Positions 35,574 through 43,973 of a DNA stretch of 64,000 nt are shown in pieces. The notes below the pieces were generated by a model. It was not told the origin of the DNA. It saw only the letters and a program-made list of their open reading frames with translations, and made no database searches. Numbering within the stretch: the stretch's first letter is position 1; every line of letters starts with the position of its first letter. The DNA comes from Enterobacteriaceae bacterium RIT693 (GTDB taxonomy: Bacteria; Pseudomonadota; Gammaproteobacteria; Enterobacterales; Enterobacteriaceae): contig WJYK01000005.1 in NCBI GenBank assembly GCA_009668225.1, positions 62,001 through 126,000 of the forward strand. Direction: 5' to 3'. The translations under genes and the position numbers were made by a program.

Positions 35574-35653
35574 AAGTCTTTTTATGAACGGAGAAACCGA
35601 CGCTCTCACGTCAGTTTCGCAGTAAACAGAAGCAGGCTGTGCTTAATTGAAAA

Positions 35654-36184
35654 TCAGTGTATGCCAGACCGTACTTCGCGGTTAATCATCGCCAGTCCAT
35701 CAGCAGTCCGCACAAACCGCGGTGTTTTTAAATCGTCGGCCAGCAGATGAACCAACTCGAACAGCAGGCCGGTAATTTGCCGTTGAGACTCGGCGGTGTT
35801 TTGCTGGTTCAACAAAATGATGGTCATTCCCTGACAATATTCACGTATCGTTTCTGAGTCGGAACAGAGCGCGTGGCTGTTATCATTAAAATTATCACCC
35901 TCCACTGTGAGCCGCTGGATTAGGTGTTCCGGTAGAGGCTCTTTCAAAACGGTTCTTAGTACTTCCAGGCCAGCAAGCAGGCGGCCGCACAGCGCCATAC
36001 GCTCAGTGATATCTTCGTTCTCAATCAGTTCATCAACATATGCCTCACAGGCATCCAGCACCTGGAACAGGTCGTGGGAAGCACCGAGCGGTATTTTTAA
36101 TAGCTTCGCGATTGTGGATTCAGTAACTGGTTGAAAGACCAGATTTTCGGTATTAGTGGTTGTGGTACTATCAGCGTTAGCCAT
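35654..36184 (-). CDS. Unknown protein, 176 residues
   Basis: 176 residues, not recognised. The N-terminus is threonine/asparagine-rich and looks disordered (about 1-16). The rest is helical and acidic, with three cysteines (DACEAYV, ALCGRL, ALCSDS) but no metal-binding spacing, signal peptide or membrane segment. It has a good AGGAG site 8 bases before its ATG. It is divergent from a small RHH-like gene with a hairpin between them. Codon use is ordinary. Function unknown; it lies in the accessory island between two toxin-antitoxin modules and the HNH gene. Confidence 0.6.
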   Translation of the reverse strand: MANADSTTTTNTENLVFQPVTESTIAKLLKIPLGASHDLFQVLDACEAYVDELIENEDITERMALCGRLLAGLEVLRTVLKEPLPEHLIQRLTVEGDNFNDNSHALCSDSETIREYCQGMTIILLNQQNTAESQRQITGLLFELVHLLADDLKTPRFVRTADGLAMINREVRSGIH

Positions 36185-36220
36185 AGCGTTACTCCTAATC
36201 AGTTAACGTTTGTGGTTAGA

Positions 36221-36252
36221 CGCCCCGACAGTGTTCCTAGCACTTTGGGGCG
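36221..36252. promoter_or_regulatory. Hairpin between the 176-residue and RHH-like genes
   Basis: CGCCCC (36221-36226) pairs with GGGGCG (36247-36252), with an inner AGTG/CACT pair. It lies in the divergent promoter region between the two genes. It could be an operator or a terminator-like element; no run of T follows. Confidence 0.4.
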
Positions 36253-36323
36253 TTGTTCGTTATAGAGTGGCTATGTTAATGTGCCCCCCTATACAGAACA
36301 AAAATTACTCAATATGGGGCCCC

Positions 36324-36515
36324 ATGTCAATCGTTAGTCGAGACAAAAAACCGAAAGGCGGTGGTAAGTCACCCCATTTTAAAATGCGTATCGATCCCGC
36401 TTTACGTGAGCAACTCGATATGGAAGCAACGGAACAGGGAATGAGCCTGGCGAATTGGCTAAAGAATCTGGCTCGTGAGGCTTTGAAGGCAAAAGGGATT
36501 GAACCGAAGGGATGA
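36324..36515 (+). CDS. Small ribbon-helix-helix-like DNA-binding protein
   Basis: 63 residues from the ATG at 36324. After a basic N-terminus (SRDKKPKGGGK), the segment PHFKMRIDPALREQLDMEATEQGMSLANWLKNLAREAL has the plan of an Arc/MetJ-type ribbon-helix-helix: strand, helix, turn, helix. A short basic tail follows. Such proteins are autoregulators or antitoxins. No clear toxin partner is adjacent; the 176-residue gene is divergent. Longer upstream extensions to 36210 are not supported. Confidence 0.65.
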   Translation: MSIVSRDKKPKGGGKSPHFKMRIDPALREQLDMEATEQGMSLANWLKNLAREALKAKGIEPKG

Positions 36516-36552
36516 CTTTAGTTAATTTATATTGAGAATAGGATTCTTATCT

Positions 36553-37635
36553 ATGAACAGACTTCTTAATTCTACTGAAAAAGCATTTATTAAACGAGGA
36601 ATACCATCCGATGTTGCTAAAAATCTTAAAGAGTCAGGATATACGTTAAATGGATTAAAATATAAGTCTCTAAATGATCTCGTTTCTCTAAAAATACCGA
36701 TGGATGTCGCGAAAAAAATTTTATCAACCCGCCCAACCATACCAGAAAAAACATTAAAAGCTCTGCTTAATGCCAATAAATGGGCATGCTGTGTTTGTCA
36801 TAATATAAATCTACCTATTATCGTTCACCATATTAAACCTTGGTTCTCAAGTAGAAGTCACAACATTTCTAATCTTGCCGTATTATGTCCAACACATCAT
36901 GCATTTGCACATAGCACTTCTGAATTAACTATTTCGTTAACTGCTGAAAAATTGTTATCAGCCAAGAGACATTGGGAAGCACAAGTTAAAAACGATGATT
37001 CAGTCGCGGTTCGAAAAGCCGTTCAAAGTGTTGGAGACCATTGGTATTTCTTTAATTTACCCAGAATTATAGAAATTGCAGAAAGTCAAAATATAGACTT
37101 AAAAAAACTTGATAATTATGCATGCGTTCGAAAAAATGGATTGATAACATCATCAGGTAATCTGATACCAGAAGAAAATGGAAAATATTACTCTTATGCT
37201 GGCCGTAATAATATATTAAGATATGATTATGCTAGGGAGCTATTTCTCCACGTTTTAAACAAGTTATCAATAGAAAATATTTCAGATCGATTAGATCGCA
37301 GTGACATTGGCTCAAGTCTGATTTCAGATGATATAATTTATATCCAAGGTGCTCATTCATTTCAGATGCTGAACAATAATAAAATCGGCAGCAACCAAGA
37401 TGTTAAAGCAACTCGCTCTGCTAATAACGTGGTTATCACTTATACATTTGATCGATGGCACGCAACATCAAGTTCAGCTCGTTCAGAATGGCTATCAGGA
37501 AGATCGGCGGTGGGAAGTATTTGCCGAGTAGGAAAATCTTACCGGGAAGATGGCAAAGTAATAGTAAAATGTACAGTATTAGCTATATGCAATGAAGTTT
37601 CTGACCTCAAAAAAAGAGATTACCTAAATAGATAA
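36553..37635 (+). CDS. HNH endonuclease-domain protein, AT-rich
   Basis: 360 residues from ATG 36553 (MNRLLNSTEK). Residues about 79-116 form an HNH nuclease: a Cys-x-x-Cys zinc pair (C79, C82), the HH of IVHHIKPW (92-93), the asparagine-containing ISNLAVLC, and Cys-x-x-His (C112, H115). The N-terminal 75 residues look helical. The C-terminal about 230 residues are unrecognised. The gene is clearly more AT-rich than everything around it and uses rare codons such as ATA and AGA freely, which points to recent transfer. The ribosome site is weak. Such stand-alone HNH proteins can be restriction-type or other anti-phage nucleases; this is a guess from context. Confidence 0.8.
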   Translation: MNRLLNSTEKAFIKRGIPSDVAKNLKESGYTLNGLKYKSLNDLVSLKIPMDVAKKILSTRPTIPEKTLKALLNANKWACCVCHNINLPIIVHHIKPWFSSRSHNISNLAVLCPTHHAFAHSTSELTISLTAEKLLSAKRHWEAQVKNDDSVAVRKAVQSVGDHWYFFNLPRIIEIAESQNIDLKKLDNYACVRKNGLITSSGNLIPEENGKYYSYAGRNNILRYDYARELFLHVLNKLSIENISDRLDRSDIGSSLISDDIIYIQGAHSFQMLNNNKIGSNQDVKATRSANNVVITYTFDRWHATSSSARSEWLSGRSAVGSICRVGKSYREDGKVIVKCTVLAICNEVSDLKKRDYLNR

Positions 37636-37652
37636 CGATTATGGCGTTAAGA

Positions 37653-37684
37653 AAATAGACCCTTCCTATCAAAAGGGTCTATTT
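37653..37684. terminator. Bidirectional terminator between the HNH gene and dppF
   Basis: AAATAGACCCTT (37653-37664) pairs perfectly with AAGGGTCTATTT (37673-37684), a 12 bp stem. A/T-rich ends serve both convergent genes. Confidence 0.85.
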
Positions 37685-37691
37685 ATAAATC

Positions 37692-38699
37692 CTAACGCAG
37701 TTCCCCGTTCACATCCTGATCAACGGCGAAACACGCCACCAGCTGGCCGTTGCCGTAATCCTTAAGCTGCGGCTGAAGCTGGGTGCATGGCCCGAAGCGG
37801 CGGCTGCAGCGGGCGTTAAAGGCGCAGCCCGGCGGCGGGTTCAGCGGGCTTGGCAGCTCGCCGGTCAGCTTGATGCGTTCGCGGCGTTCGTCCGGGTTCA
37901 GGCGCGGCGTCGCAGACAGCAGCGCCTGAGTGTACGGATGCAGCGGATTAGAGAAAATCTGCTCTTTGCTGCCCTTCTCCACGCAGCGCCCGAGGTACAT
38001 GACCATCACTTCATCGGCGATGTGCTCCACCACCGACAGGTCGTGGGAGATGAACACGTAGGACAGCCCCAGATCCTGCTGCAGGTCCATCATCAGGTTC
38101 AGCACCTGCGCACGAACCGATACGTCGAGGGCAGAGACCGGCTCATCGGCAATCACCACGTCCGGATCGAGCATCAGGCCGCGGGCGATAGCGATACGCT
38201 GGCGCTGGCCGCCGGAGAACATGTGCGGATAGCGGTCGTAGTGCTCGGTTTTCAGACCCACTTTCGCCATCATCTCCAGCGCTTTTTCGCGGCGCTCGGC
38301 TTTGCTCAGGCTGGTGTTGATTTGCAGCGGCTCTTCCAGAATCTGCCCCACTTTTTTACGCGGGTTCAGCGAGCCATACGGGTTCTGGAAGACGATCTGG
38401 ATTTTCTGTCGGCGCAGCTTTTCCGCTGAAACGTCCGGGACCAGCAGATCCTGACCCTGGTAGTACAGCTCTCCGCCGGTCGGGACTTCGATCATCGTCA
38501 GCAGGCGGCCAAGGGTAGATTTCCCACAGCCGGACTCGCCGACTACCGCCAGCGTTTTACCGCGTTCGAGGGTAAAGCTCACGCCGTCCAGCGCTTTCAC
38601 CAGGCGTTCAGGGGCGAAAAAGCCCTTTTTCACCGGGTAGTGTTTTTTCAGGTCGATGGCCTGCAACAGCGGTTGCGCGGTGGCCTGTGGGGTACTCAT
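37692..38699 (-). CDS. dppF: DppF, dipeptide ABC importer ATP-binding subunit
   Basis: 335 residues (E. coli 334). ABC ATPase with Walker [13 protein letters not shown] (about 54-65), Q-loop, signature [13 protein letters not shown] and Walker [16 protein letters not shown]. The C-terminal oligopeptide/dipeptide transporter extension has the cysteine-containing segment [14 protein letters not shown]. It is the last gene of dppABCDF and overlaps dppD by 4 bases. It powers uptake of dipeptides and haem through the DppBC channel. Confidence 0.97.
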   Translation of the reverse strand: MSTPQATAQPLLQAIDLKKHYPVKKGFFAPERLVKALDGVSFTLERGKTLAVVGESGCGKSTLGRLLTMIEVPTGGELYYQGQDLLVPDVSAEKLRRQKIQIVFQNPYGSLNPRKKVGQILEEPLQINTSLSKAERREKALEMMAKVGLKTEHYDRYPHMFSGGQRQRIAIARGLMLDPDVVIADEPVSALDVSVRAQVLNLMMDLQQDLGLSYVFISHDLSVVEHIADEVMVMYLGRCVEKGSKEQIFSNPLHPYTQALLSATPRLNPDERRERIKLTGELPSPLNPPPGCAFNARCSRRFGPCTQLQPQLKDYGNGQLVACFAVDQDVNGELR

Positions 38700-39679
38700 A
38701 GGGTTGGCCTCCCGGCATCATCGAGTGGGTAGTGGCATTTGGACTGACGTCCGTCTGCCAGCAGGGTTAATTCCGGCTCTTCGCTGCGGCATTTGTCGGT
38801 CGCATACGGGCAGCGCGGGTTCAGCAGGCAGCCGTTCGGGCGGTCGTATTTGCCCGGAACCACGCCCGGCAGCGAAGCCAGGCGCGCTTTATCCTGAGCA
38901 AATTCCGGCAACGCACGGAGCAGAGCCTGGGTGTAAGGGTGGCGAGGCGCGCGGAAGATATCATGGGACGAGCCCGCTTCCACAACCTGGCCCGCGTACA
39001 TCACGATGATTTTATGGGCGGCTTCGGCAACCAGTGCGAGGTCATGGGTGATCAGGATCAGCGCCATGTTCTCTTTTTGCTGCAGCTCCAGCAGCAGCTC
39101 GATGATCTGCGCCTGAATAGTTACGTCGAGCGCGGTGGTTGGCTCATCGGCAATCAGCAACTTAGGTCGACAGGCAATCGCCATGGCGATCATTACGCGC
39201 TGGCTCATCCCGCCGGAAAGCTGGTGCGGGTAAACGTCGAGGCGTGAAGCCGGGTCAGGAATACCCACCTGGGTCAGCAGATCGATAGCGCGCTGGCGGC
39301 GGGTTTTCTTGTTGCCGCCCTGGTGCACCTTAATGGCTTCCATAATCTGGAAACCGACGGTGTAGCACGGGTTCAGACTGGTCATCGGGTCCTGGAAGAT
39401 CATCGCCACTTCGGCGCCCACCAGGTTGCGGCGCTCTTTCTCAGAAATGCGTTTCAGGTCCCGGCCGTTGAACTCCAGTTTTTCCGGCATTACGCGGCCT
39501 GGGAAGTCGATAAGCCCCATAATCGCCAGCGAGCTGACGGATTTACCGGAGCCGGACTCTCCCACGATGCCGACAACTTGCCCCTGATCCACGCTATAGC
39601 TGATGCGGTCAACGGCACGGAACGGTGCGTCTTCGTCGCCGAAATGCACCGATAATTTATCTACATTTAATAACGCCAT
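38696..39679 (-). CDS. dppD: DppD, dipeptide ABC importer ATP-binding subunit
   Basis: 327 residues, as in E. coli. Walker [16 protein letters not shown] (about 40-54), signature [13 protein letters not shown], Walker [17 protein letters not shown]-terminal [14 protein letters not shown] is the iron-sulfur-like cysteine cluster of this subfamily. It forms a heterodimer with DppF, and is separated by about 10 bases from dppC upstream. Confidence 0.97.
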   Translation of the reverse strand: MALLNVDKLSVHFGDEDAPFRAVDRISYSVDQGQVVGIVGESGSGKSVSSLAIMGLIDFPGRVMPEKLEFNGRDLKRISEKERRNLVGAEVAMIFQDPMTSLNPCYTVGFQIMEAIKVHQGGNKKTRRQRAIDLLTQVGIPDPASRLDVYPHQLSGGMSQRVMIAMAIACRPKLLIADEPTTALDVTIQAQIIELLLELQQKENMALILITHDLALVAEAAHKIIVMYAGQVVEAGSSHDIFRAPRHPYTQALLRALPEFAQDKARLASLPGVVPGKYDRPNGCLLNPRCPYATDKCRSEEPELTLLADGRQSKCHYPLDDAGRPTL

Positions 39680-39689
39680 CTCGAACCTC

Positions 39690-40592
39690 TTACTGCTTCA
39701 GTTTGGGATCGAGCGCGTCACGCAGACCGTCACCCATCAGGTTAAATGCCAGCACCGTCAGCAGGATTGCCAGACCAGGGAAGGTCACAACCCACCAGGC
39801 ACTCTGCGCGAACTGCAACACGTCGGCGAGCATGGTGCCCCACTCCGGTGTTGGCGGCTGCGCACCCATGCCGAGGAAGCCAAGGGCGGCCATATCGAGA
39901 ATGGCGTTCGAGAAGCCGAGCGACGCCTGAACAATCAGCGGCGCAAGGGTATTCGGGAAGATATTCACAAACATCTGGCGAACGGGGCCAGCACCTGCCA
40001 CGCGGGAAGCGGTGACGTAGTCGCGGTTGACTTCCACCAGCACCGCGGCGCGGGTTAAACGCACATAGTGCGGCAGCGCAACGAAGGTCAGCGCCAGCGC
40101 GGCGTTACCGATAGACGGGCCGAAGATAGCCACCAGCACCAGCGCCAGCAGCAGGCTTGGCAGCGCCAGCATGATATCGACCACGCGCATGATGATGTTG
40201 TCGACCACGCCGCCGAAGTAACCGGCGACCAGGCCCAGCACGATGCCCATTACCAGCGACAGGACGACCACCAGGCAGCCGACCAGCAGCGACAGGCGTG
40301 CGCCGTACATCAGACGGGAAAGCACGTCGCGGCCTACGTCATCGGTGCCGAGGATGTAGCTCCAGCTGCCGCCTTCCTGCCAGACCGGCGGGTGCAGCAG
40401 CGCGTCGCGGAACTGCTCGGCGGGCGCGTGAGGCGCGATGAAGTTAGCGAACACGGCGATGAAGATCATTACGGCGACGTACACCAGGCCGATCACCGCC
40501 CCTTTATTACGTTTGAAGTAGTGCCAGAACTCCTGGAAAGGCGTCATCGGCTTGGGTGCTGCCACCACTTTGTTTTCTGTCAGTTGCGTCAT
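39690..40592 (-). CDS. dppC: DppC, dipeptide ABC importer permease
   Basis: 300 residues, as in E. coli. Inner-membrane permease with about six helices. The EAA motif region is [27 protein letters not shown], the site that couples to the ATPases. The N-terminal OppC-type segment ([17 protein letters not shown]) is typical. It is 9 bases from dppB. Confidence 0.97.
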   Translation of the reverse strand: MTQLTENKVVAAPKPMTPFQEFWHYFKRNKGAVIGLVYVAVMIFIAVFANFIAPHAPAEQFRDALLHPPVWQEGGSWSYILGTDDVGRDVLSRLMYGARLSLLVGCLVVVLSLVMGIVLGLVAGYFGGVVDNIIMRVVDIMLALPSLLLALVLVAIFGPSIGNAALALTFVALPHYVRLTRAAVLVEVNRDYVTASRVAGAGPVRQMFVNIFPNTLAPLIVQASLGFSNAILDMAALGFLGMGAQPPTPEWGTMLADVLQFAQSAWWVVTFPGLAILLTVLAFNLMGDGLRDALDPKLKQ

Positions 40593-40601
40593 GATGGCCC
40601 C

Positions 40602-41621
40602 TTATTTCTTATGGCGTATACGCGGGTTCACCACGCCGTACAGCAGGTCTACCAGCAGGTTGACGAGGATAATCATCGTCGCCACCAGCAGCACGCCGCC
40701 CTGGACTACCGGGTAGTCACGACGCTGCAGGGCGTCGATGAGCCAGCGGCCAAGGCCCGGCCAGGAGAAGATGGTTTCCGTCAGGATAGCGCCTGCCAGC
40801 AGAGTACCGACCTGCAGGCCGATAACCGTGACCACCGGCAGCATCGCGTTGCGCAGGGCGTGAACCACGATAACGCGCATGCGGGTCAGGCCCTTGGCGC
40901 GAGCGGTACGGATGTAATCTTCGCCCAGCACTTCCAGCATCGAAGAGCGGGTCATACGCACGATAACCGCCAGCGGAATAGTACCCAGTACGACGGCAGG
41001 CAAAATCATGTGGGCAACGGCGTCAATAAAATCACCCGGCTGGCCCCAGATGGCGGTGTCTATCAGCGCAAATCCGGTCAGCGGCAGGGAGTCATCCAGG
41101 AACACGGTGTCGCTGACGCGTCCGGAAACCGGGGTCAGGTTCCAGTGTACCGAGACCAGCATGATGAGCATCATGCCCCACCAGAAAATGGGCATGGAAT
41201 AGCCGGTCAGCGCGAGGCCAACGGCGGTGTGGTCGAAGATGGAGCCACGCTTCACGGCGGCAAGTACGCCTACCGGAATGCCGACGGCAACGGCGAACAT
41301 CATCGCGCAGATGCCGAGTTCCAGCGTCGCTTTAAAGCGCGGCACGAACTCGTCCCAGACCGGGAGGCGGCTCTTTAATGAAATCCCAAGGTCGCCATGC
41401 ATTACGCCCCAGATGTAATGGAGGTATTGTTGCCACATAGGTTTGTCGAGGCCAAGCTCGGCCAGCAGCTGGGCATGGCGCTCGGGAGAAATACCGCGCT
41501 CTCCGGCCATGATCATCACCGGGTCTCCGGGGATCATATGCACGAAAGCGAAGGTGAGTAGGGTAATACCTATAAACGTGGGGATGACTAACCCCAGTCG
41601 TCGGAGGATGAACTGCAGCAT
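40602..41621 (-). CDS. dppB: DppB, dipeptide ABC importer permease
   Basis: 339 residues, the E. coli length, when started at 41621 (MLQFILRRLGLVIPTF). The longer open frame to 41720 runs into the repeat at 41687-41710 and encodes no homologous residues. About six membrane helices. The EAA loop is DYIRTARAKGLTRMRVIVVHALRNAMLPV. With DppC it forms the channel. Its mRNA leader contains the repeat, so the dppA-dppB junction is longer than the other junctions of the operon. Confidence 0.96.
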   Translation of the reverse strand: MLQFILRRLGLVIPTFIGITLLTFAFVHMIPGDPVMIMAGERGISPERHAQLLAELGLDKPMWQQYLHYIWGVMHGDLGISLKSRLPVWDEFVPRFKATLELGICAMMFAVAVGIPVGVLAAVKRGSIFDHTAVGLALTGYSMPIFWWGMMLIMLVSVHWNLTPVSGRVSDTVFLDDSLPLTGFALIDTAIWGQPGDFIDAVAHMILPAVVLGTIPLAVIVRMTRSSMLEVLGEDYIRTARAKGLTRMRVIVVHALRNAMLPVVTVIGLQVGTLLAGAILTETIFSWPGLGRWLIDALQRRDYPVVQGGVLLVATMIILVNLLVDLLYGVVNPRIRHKK

Positions 41622-41686
41622 ATCCCGGATTCTCTGTAGTGACGGAAAGCCTGGTAACCGTCCGTCTGTATTGCTCACAAATGTTT

Positions 41687-41710
41687 CCCCTCTCCCTTTG
41701 AGGGAGAGGG
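41687..41710. repeat. Dispersed GGGAGAGG palindromic repeat, copy 3 (hairpin only)
   Basis: CCCCTCTCCC-TTTGA-GGGAGAGGG is a 9 bp hairpin like copy 2 (15888), but the CCAGGGTGAGGG tail is missing. It sits in the dppA-dppB gap. In the dpp mRNA it would form a stem after dppA that could protect the dppA message from 3' decay or lower read-through; that role is inferred. Confidence 0.75.
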
Positions 41711-41730
41711 AATAAAGCACGTAACTTTTA

Positions 41731-43338
41731 TTATTCGACGGACACGTTTTCGAAGTGGTGTTTGCCCAGCGGATCGACCACGTAGCCTTTAACTTCTTTA
41801 CGTACTGGCTCGAACACGGTGGAGTGAGCGATGATCAGCGCTGGCGCCTGATCGTGCATCACAACCTGAGCCTGTTTGTACAGTTCAACACGTTTGTTGT
41901 GGTCGTCGGTGGCGCGAGCCGGCTGAATCAGATCTTCAAACGGCTTGTAGCACCAGCGAGAGTAGTTAGAACCGTCTTTCGCCGCGGCGCAGCTGAACAG
42001 GGTCGCGAAGAAGTTATCCGGATCCCCATTGTCGCCGGTCCAGCCCATCATTACGGCCTGGTGTTCGCCCGCTTTAGCACGCTTCAGGTACTCGCCCCAC
42101 TCGTAGGTCACGATCTTGGCCTGAACGCCGATTTTCGCCCAGTCAGCCTGAATCATCTCGGCCATACGGCGAGCGTTCGGGTTGTAAGGACGCTGTACCG
42201 GCATCGCCCACAGCTCAACGGTGAAGCCTTTATCCTGGCCCGCTTCTTTCAGCAGCGCTTTCGCTTTTTCAGGATCGTAGGTGTAGTCCTTCACGTCATC
42301 GTTGTAGCCCCACATGGTTGGTGGGATCAGGTTTTTAGCCGCGGTGCCCGCGCCCTGATAAACCGCTTTGATGATCGCTTCTTTGTTCACCGCGTAGGTC
42401 AGCGCCTGACGCACTTTCACGTCGTCAAACGGCTTCTTCTCGGTGTTGAAGGAGAGGTAGCCCACGTTCAGGCCAGCCTGTTCCATCAGATTGATGTTTT
42501 TGTCTTCTTTCATGCGGGCGATGTCGGCCGGGTTCGGGAACGGCATCACCTGACATTCGTTTTTCTGCAGTTTGGCGTAGCGCACGGAAGCGTCTGGGGT
42601 GATGGAGAAGACCAGGCGATCGATCTGCGGTTTGGTGCCCCAGTAGCCCGGGAAGGCTTTATACAGAATACGGGAGTCTTTCTGGTACTGCAGCAGCTGG
42701 AACGGACCGGTACCGATTGGGTTCAGATCGGTTTTTTCCGGGGTGCCGGCCTTCATCATGTTGTCCGCGTATTCTTTAGAAAGAATAGAGGCGAAGTCCA
42801 TGGCCATGTCCGCGAGGAACGGTGCTTCCGGACGTGCCAGTACGAACTGCACGGTGTTGTCGTCAACTTTCTTGATGTCGGTAATCAGGTCAGGCAGGCC
42901 CATACCTTCGAAGTATTCATAGCTGCCGCCAGAGACTTTGTGATACGGGTTGTCTTTGTTTTTCTGACGATCAAAAGAGAACACAACGTCGTCGGCGTTG
43001 AAATCACGAGTCGGTTTGAAGTCTTTATTATCCTGCCACTTCACGCCCTTACGCAGGTGGAAGGTGTAGGTTTTGCCGTCCGGGCTAACGTCCCATTTCT
43101 CAGCAAGGCCTGGGATGATTTCGGTGGTGCCGGTTTTGAATTCTACCAGACGGTTATAAATCGGTACGGAGCTGGCATCGTAAGTCGTGCCGGAAGTGAA
43201 CAGCTGTGGGTTAAAGCCCTCTGGGGAACCTTCTGAACAGTAAACCAGGGTTTTGGCTTGTACGCTTGCTGCAACGGTCATGGCAACCAGGCTCAGACCA
43301 AATTTCAGCATCCCTGACTTCTTCAAGGAAATACTCAT
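41731..43338 (-). CDS. dppA: DppA, periplasmic dipeptide-binding protein
   Basis: 535 residues, as in E. coli, from the ATG at 43338 (MSISLKKSGMLKFGLSLVAM). GGAGC lies 6 bases upstream. Signal peptide to about residue 28 (AASVQA), mature start KTLVYCSEG. SBP_bac_5 family. It is the first gene of the operon and the most expressed component; it also senses dipeptides for chemotaxis through Tap. The upstream mRNA is CA-rich and is a likely GcvB target. Confidence 0.97.
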   Translation of the reverse strand: MSISLKKSGMLKFGLSLVAMTVAASVQAKTLVYCSEGSPEGFNPQLFTSGTTYDASSVPIYNRLVEFKTGTTEIIPGLAEKWDVSPDGKTYTFHLRKGVKWQDNKDFKPTRDFNADDVVFSFDRQKNKDNPYHKVSGGSYEYFEGMGLPDLITDIKKVDDNTVQFVLARPEAPFLADMAMDFASILSKEYADNMMKAGTPEKTDLNPIGTGPFQLLQYQKDSRILYKAFPGYWGTKPQIDRLVFSITPDASVRYAKLQKNECQVMPFPNPADIARMKEDKNINLMEQAGLNVGYLSFNTEKKPFDDVKVRQALTYAVNKEAIIKAVYQGAGTAAKNLIPPTMWGYNDDVKDYTYDPEKAKALLKEAGQDKGFTVELWAMPVQRPYNPNARRMAEMIQADWAKIGVQAKIVTYEWGEYLKRAKAGEHQAVMMGWTGDNGDPDNFFATLFSCAAAKDGSNYSRWCYKPFEDLIQPARATDDHNKRVELYKQAQVVMHDQAPALIIAHSTVFEPVRKEVKGYVVDPLGKHHFENVSVE

Positions 43339-43344
43339 TATTCT

Positions 43345-43375
43345 GCTCCAATTATGTGTCGTGTTGTGTTTTGTA
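43345..43375 (-). promoter_or_regulatory. CA-rich GcvB sRNA target upstream of dppA
   Basis: On the minus strand, the leader just before the GGAGC ribosome site reads ACAAAACACAACACGACACA, a C/A-rich stretch. dppA is a known target of the GcvB small RNA, whose GU-rich region pairs with CA-rich elements close to or on the ribosome site. Position and composition fit; pairing was not computed. Confidence 0.5.
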
Positions 43376-43900
43376 ACCGTCTGACCATTGTTATTTGTGT
43401 GAGGTCGGTACGGTGTGCCCGGAGGCGATGGTGAGGCCAGCAGTTCCTTTCGCGAGTCATGCATGGAGGTAGCACAGACGGTCCGTAAATAGCCCCTCTC
43501 GTCCTACAATCTGTCAACAGATTAAGGAAACGTCAATACAGGTATCGGGGATTTACAAGCAGGGTGGGATTTCACGGGCAAAGATTAAAAAAACCTTCAA
43601 AGGGTATTTCCAGCAGGGAAAATTATGCTACAGGCTTGTTACCAGAATATTACGCTGATTAATTTGCAACCTATAGCGAGAATGGGTTGTCATGAATCGG
43701 TAAATTTTTGTGTTAAATGATGAATTGTTGCACGATTTATTTTGTGATCTGTATCGCCCACAGCGGAAAATGCTGTCCCTCATCATAAGCGATGGCGCAA
43801 AAAACCACGGTTTTCCATAACCAAACACGATGAATTGATGTGGGCCATCACGGGTAAAAATGGCAGGGCACGAAGTTAAAAAATAGCGACGATAAAAGAG
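43376..43900. other. Intergenic region dppA-eptB
   Basis: Carries the dppA promoter region and is otherwise without a gene; the frames seen here have no family resemblance. The proline tRNA gene proK, which lies at this point in E. coli, is not present. A TTTTCC...ATGAATTGATG stretch (43820-43840) weakly echoes the two-hairpin repeat at 22151 and 58949. Confidence 0.55.
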
Positions 43901-43927
43901 AAAACACCCCGCGTTGCGAGGTGTTTT
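43901..43927 (-). terminator. Terminator of eptB
   Basis: AAAACACC (43901-43908) pairs with GGTGTTTT (43920-43927) around a CGC/GCG inner stem. It lies about 45 bases beyond the eptB stop, and the minus strand reads into TTTT. Confidence 0.75.
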
Positions 43928-43973
43928 ATTGAATGCCGATCCTTTTAATGAAGACGACAGGCTGCGGAAAAGA

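Noticed and set aside
36210-36323. Upstream extension of the RHH-like gene to 36210
   Set aside because: It runs through the intergenic hairpin, has a cysteine/valine-rich non-conserved sequence and no ribosome site.
40068-41378. Plus-strand open frame rich in His, Gln and Asp opposite dppB and dppC
   Set aside because: Odd composition is typical of an antisense frame to membrane-protein genes; no domain seen.
41755-43236. Long plus-strand open frame (493 codons) opposite dppA
   Set aside because: Shadow of dppA, whose own frame matches the known protein over its full length; no ribosome site or motif.
43796-43845. Third copy of the two-hairpin repeat
   Set aside because: Only TTTTCC and ATGAATTGATG are shared with a shorter spacer and no clear stem; could be chance.
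43376-43900. tRNA-Pro gene (proK) expected beside dppA
   Set aside because: No acceptor stem, anticodon arm or T-loop consensus could be found in this gap.
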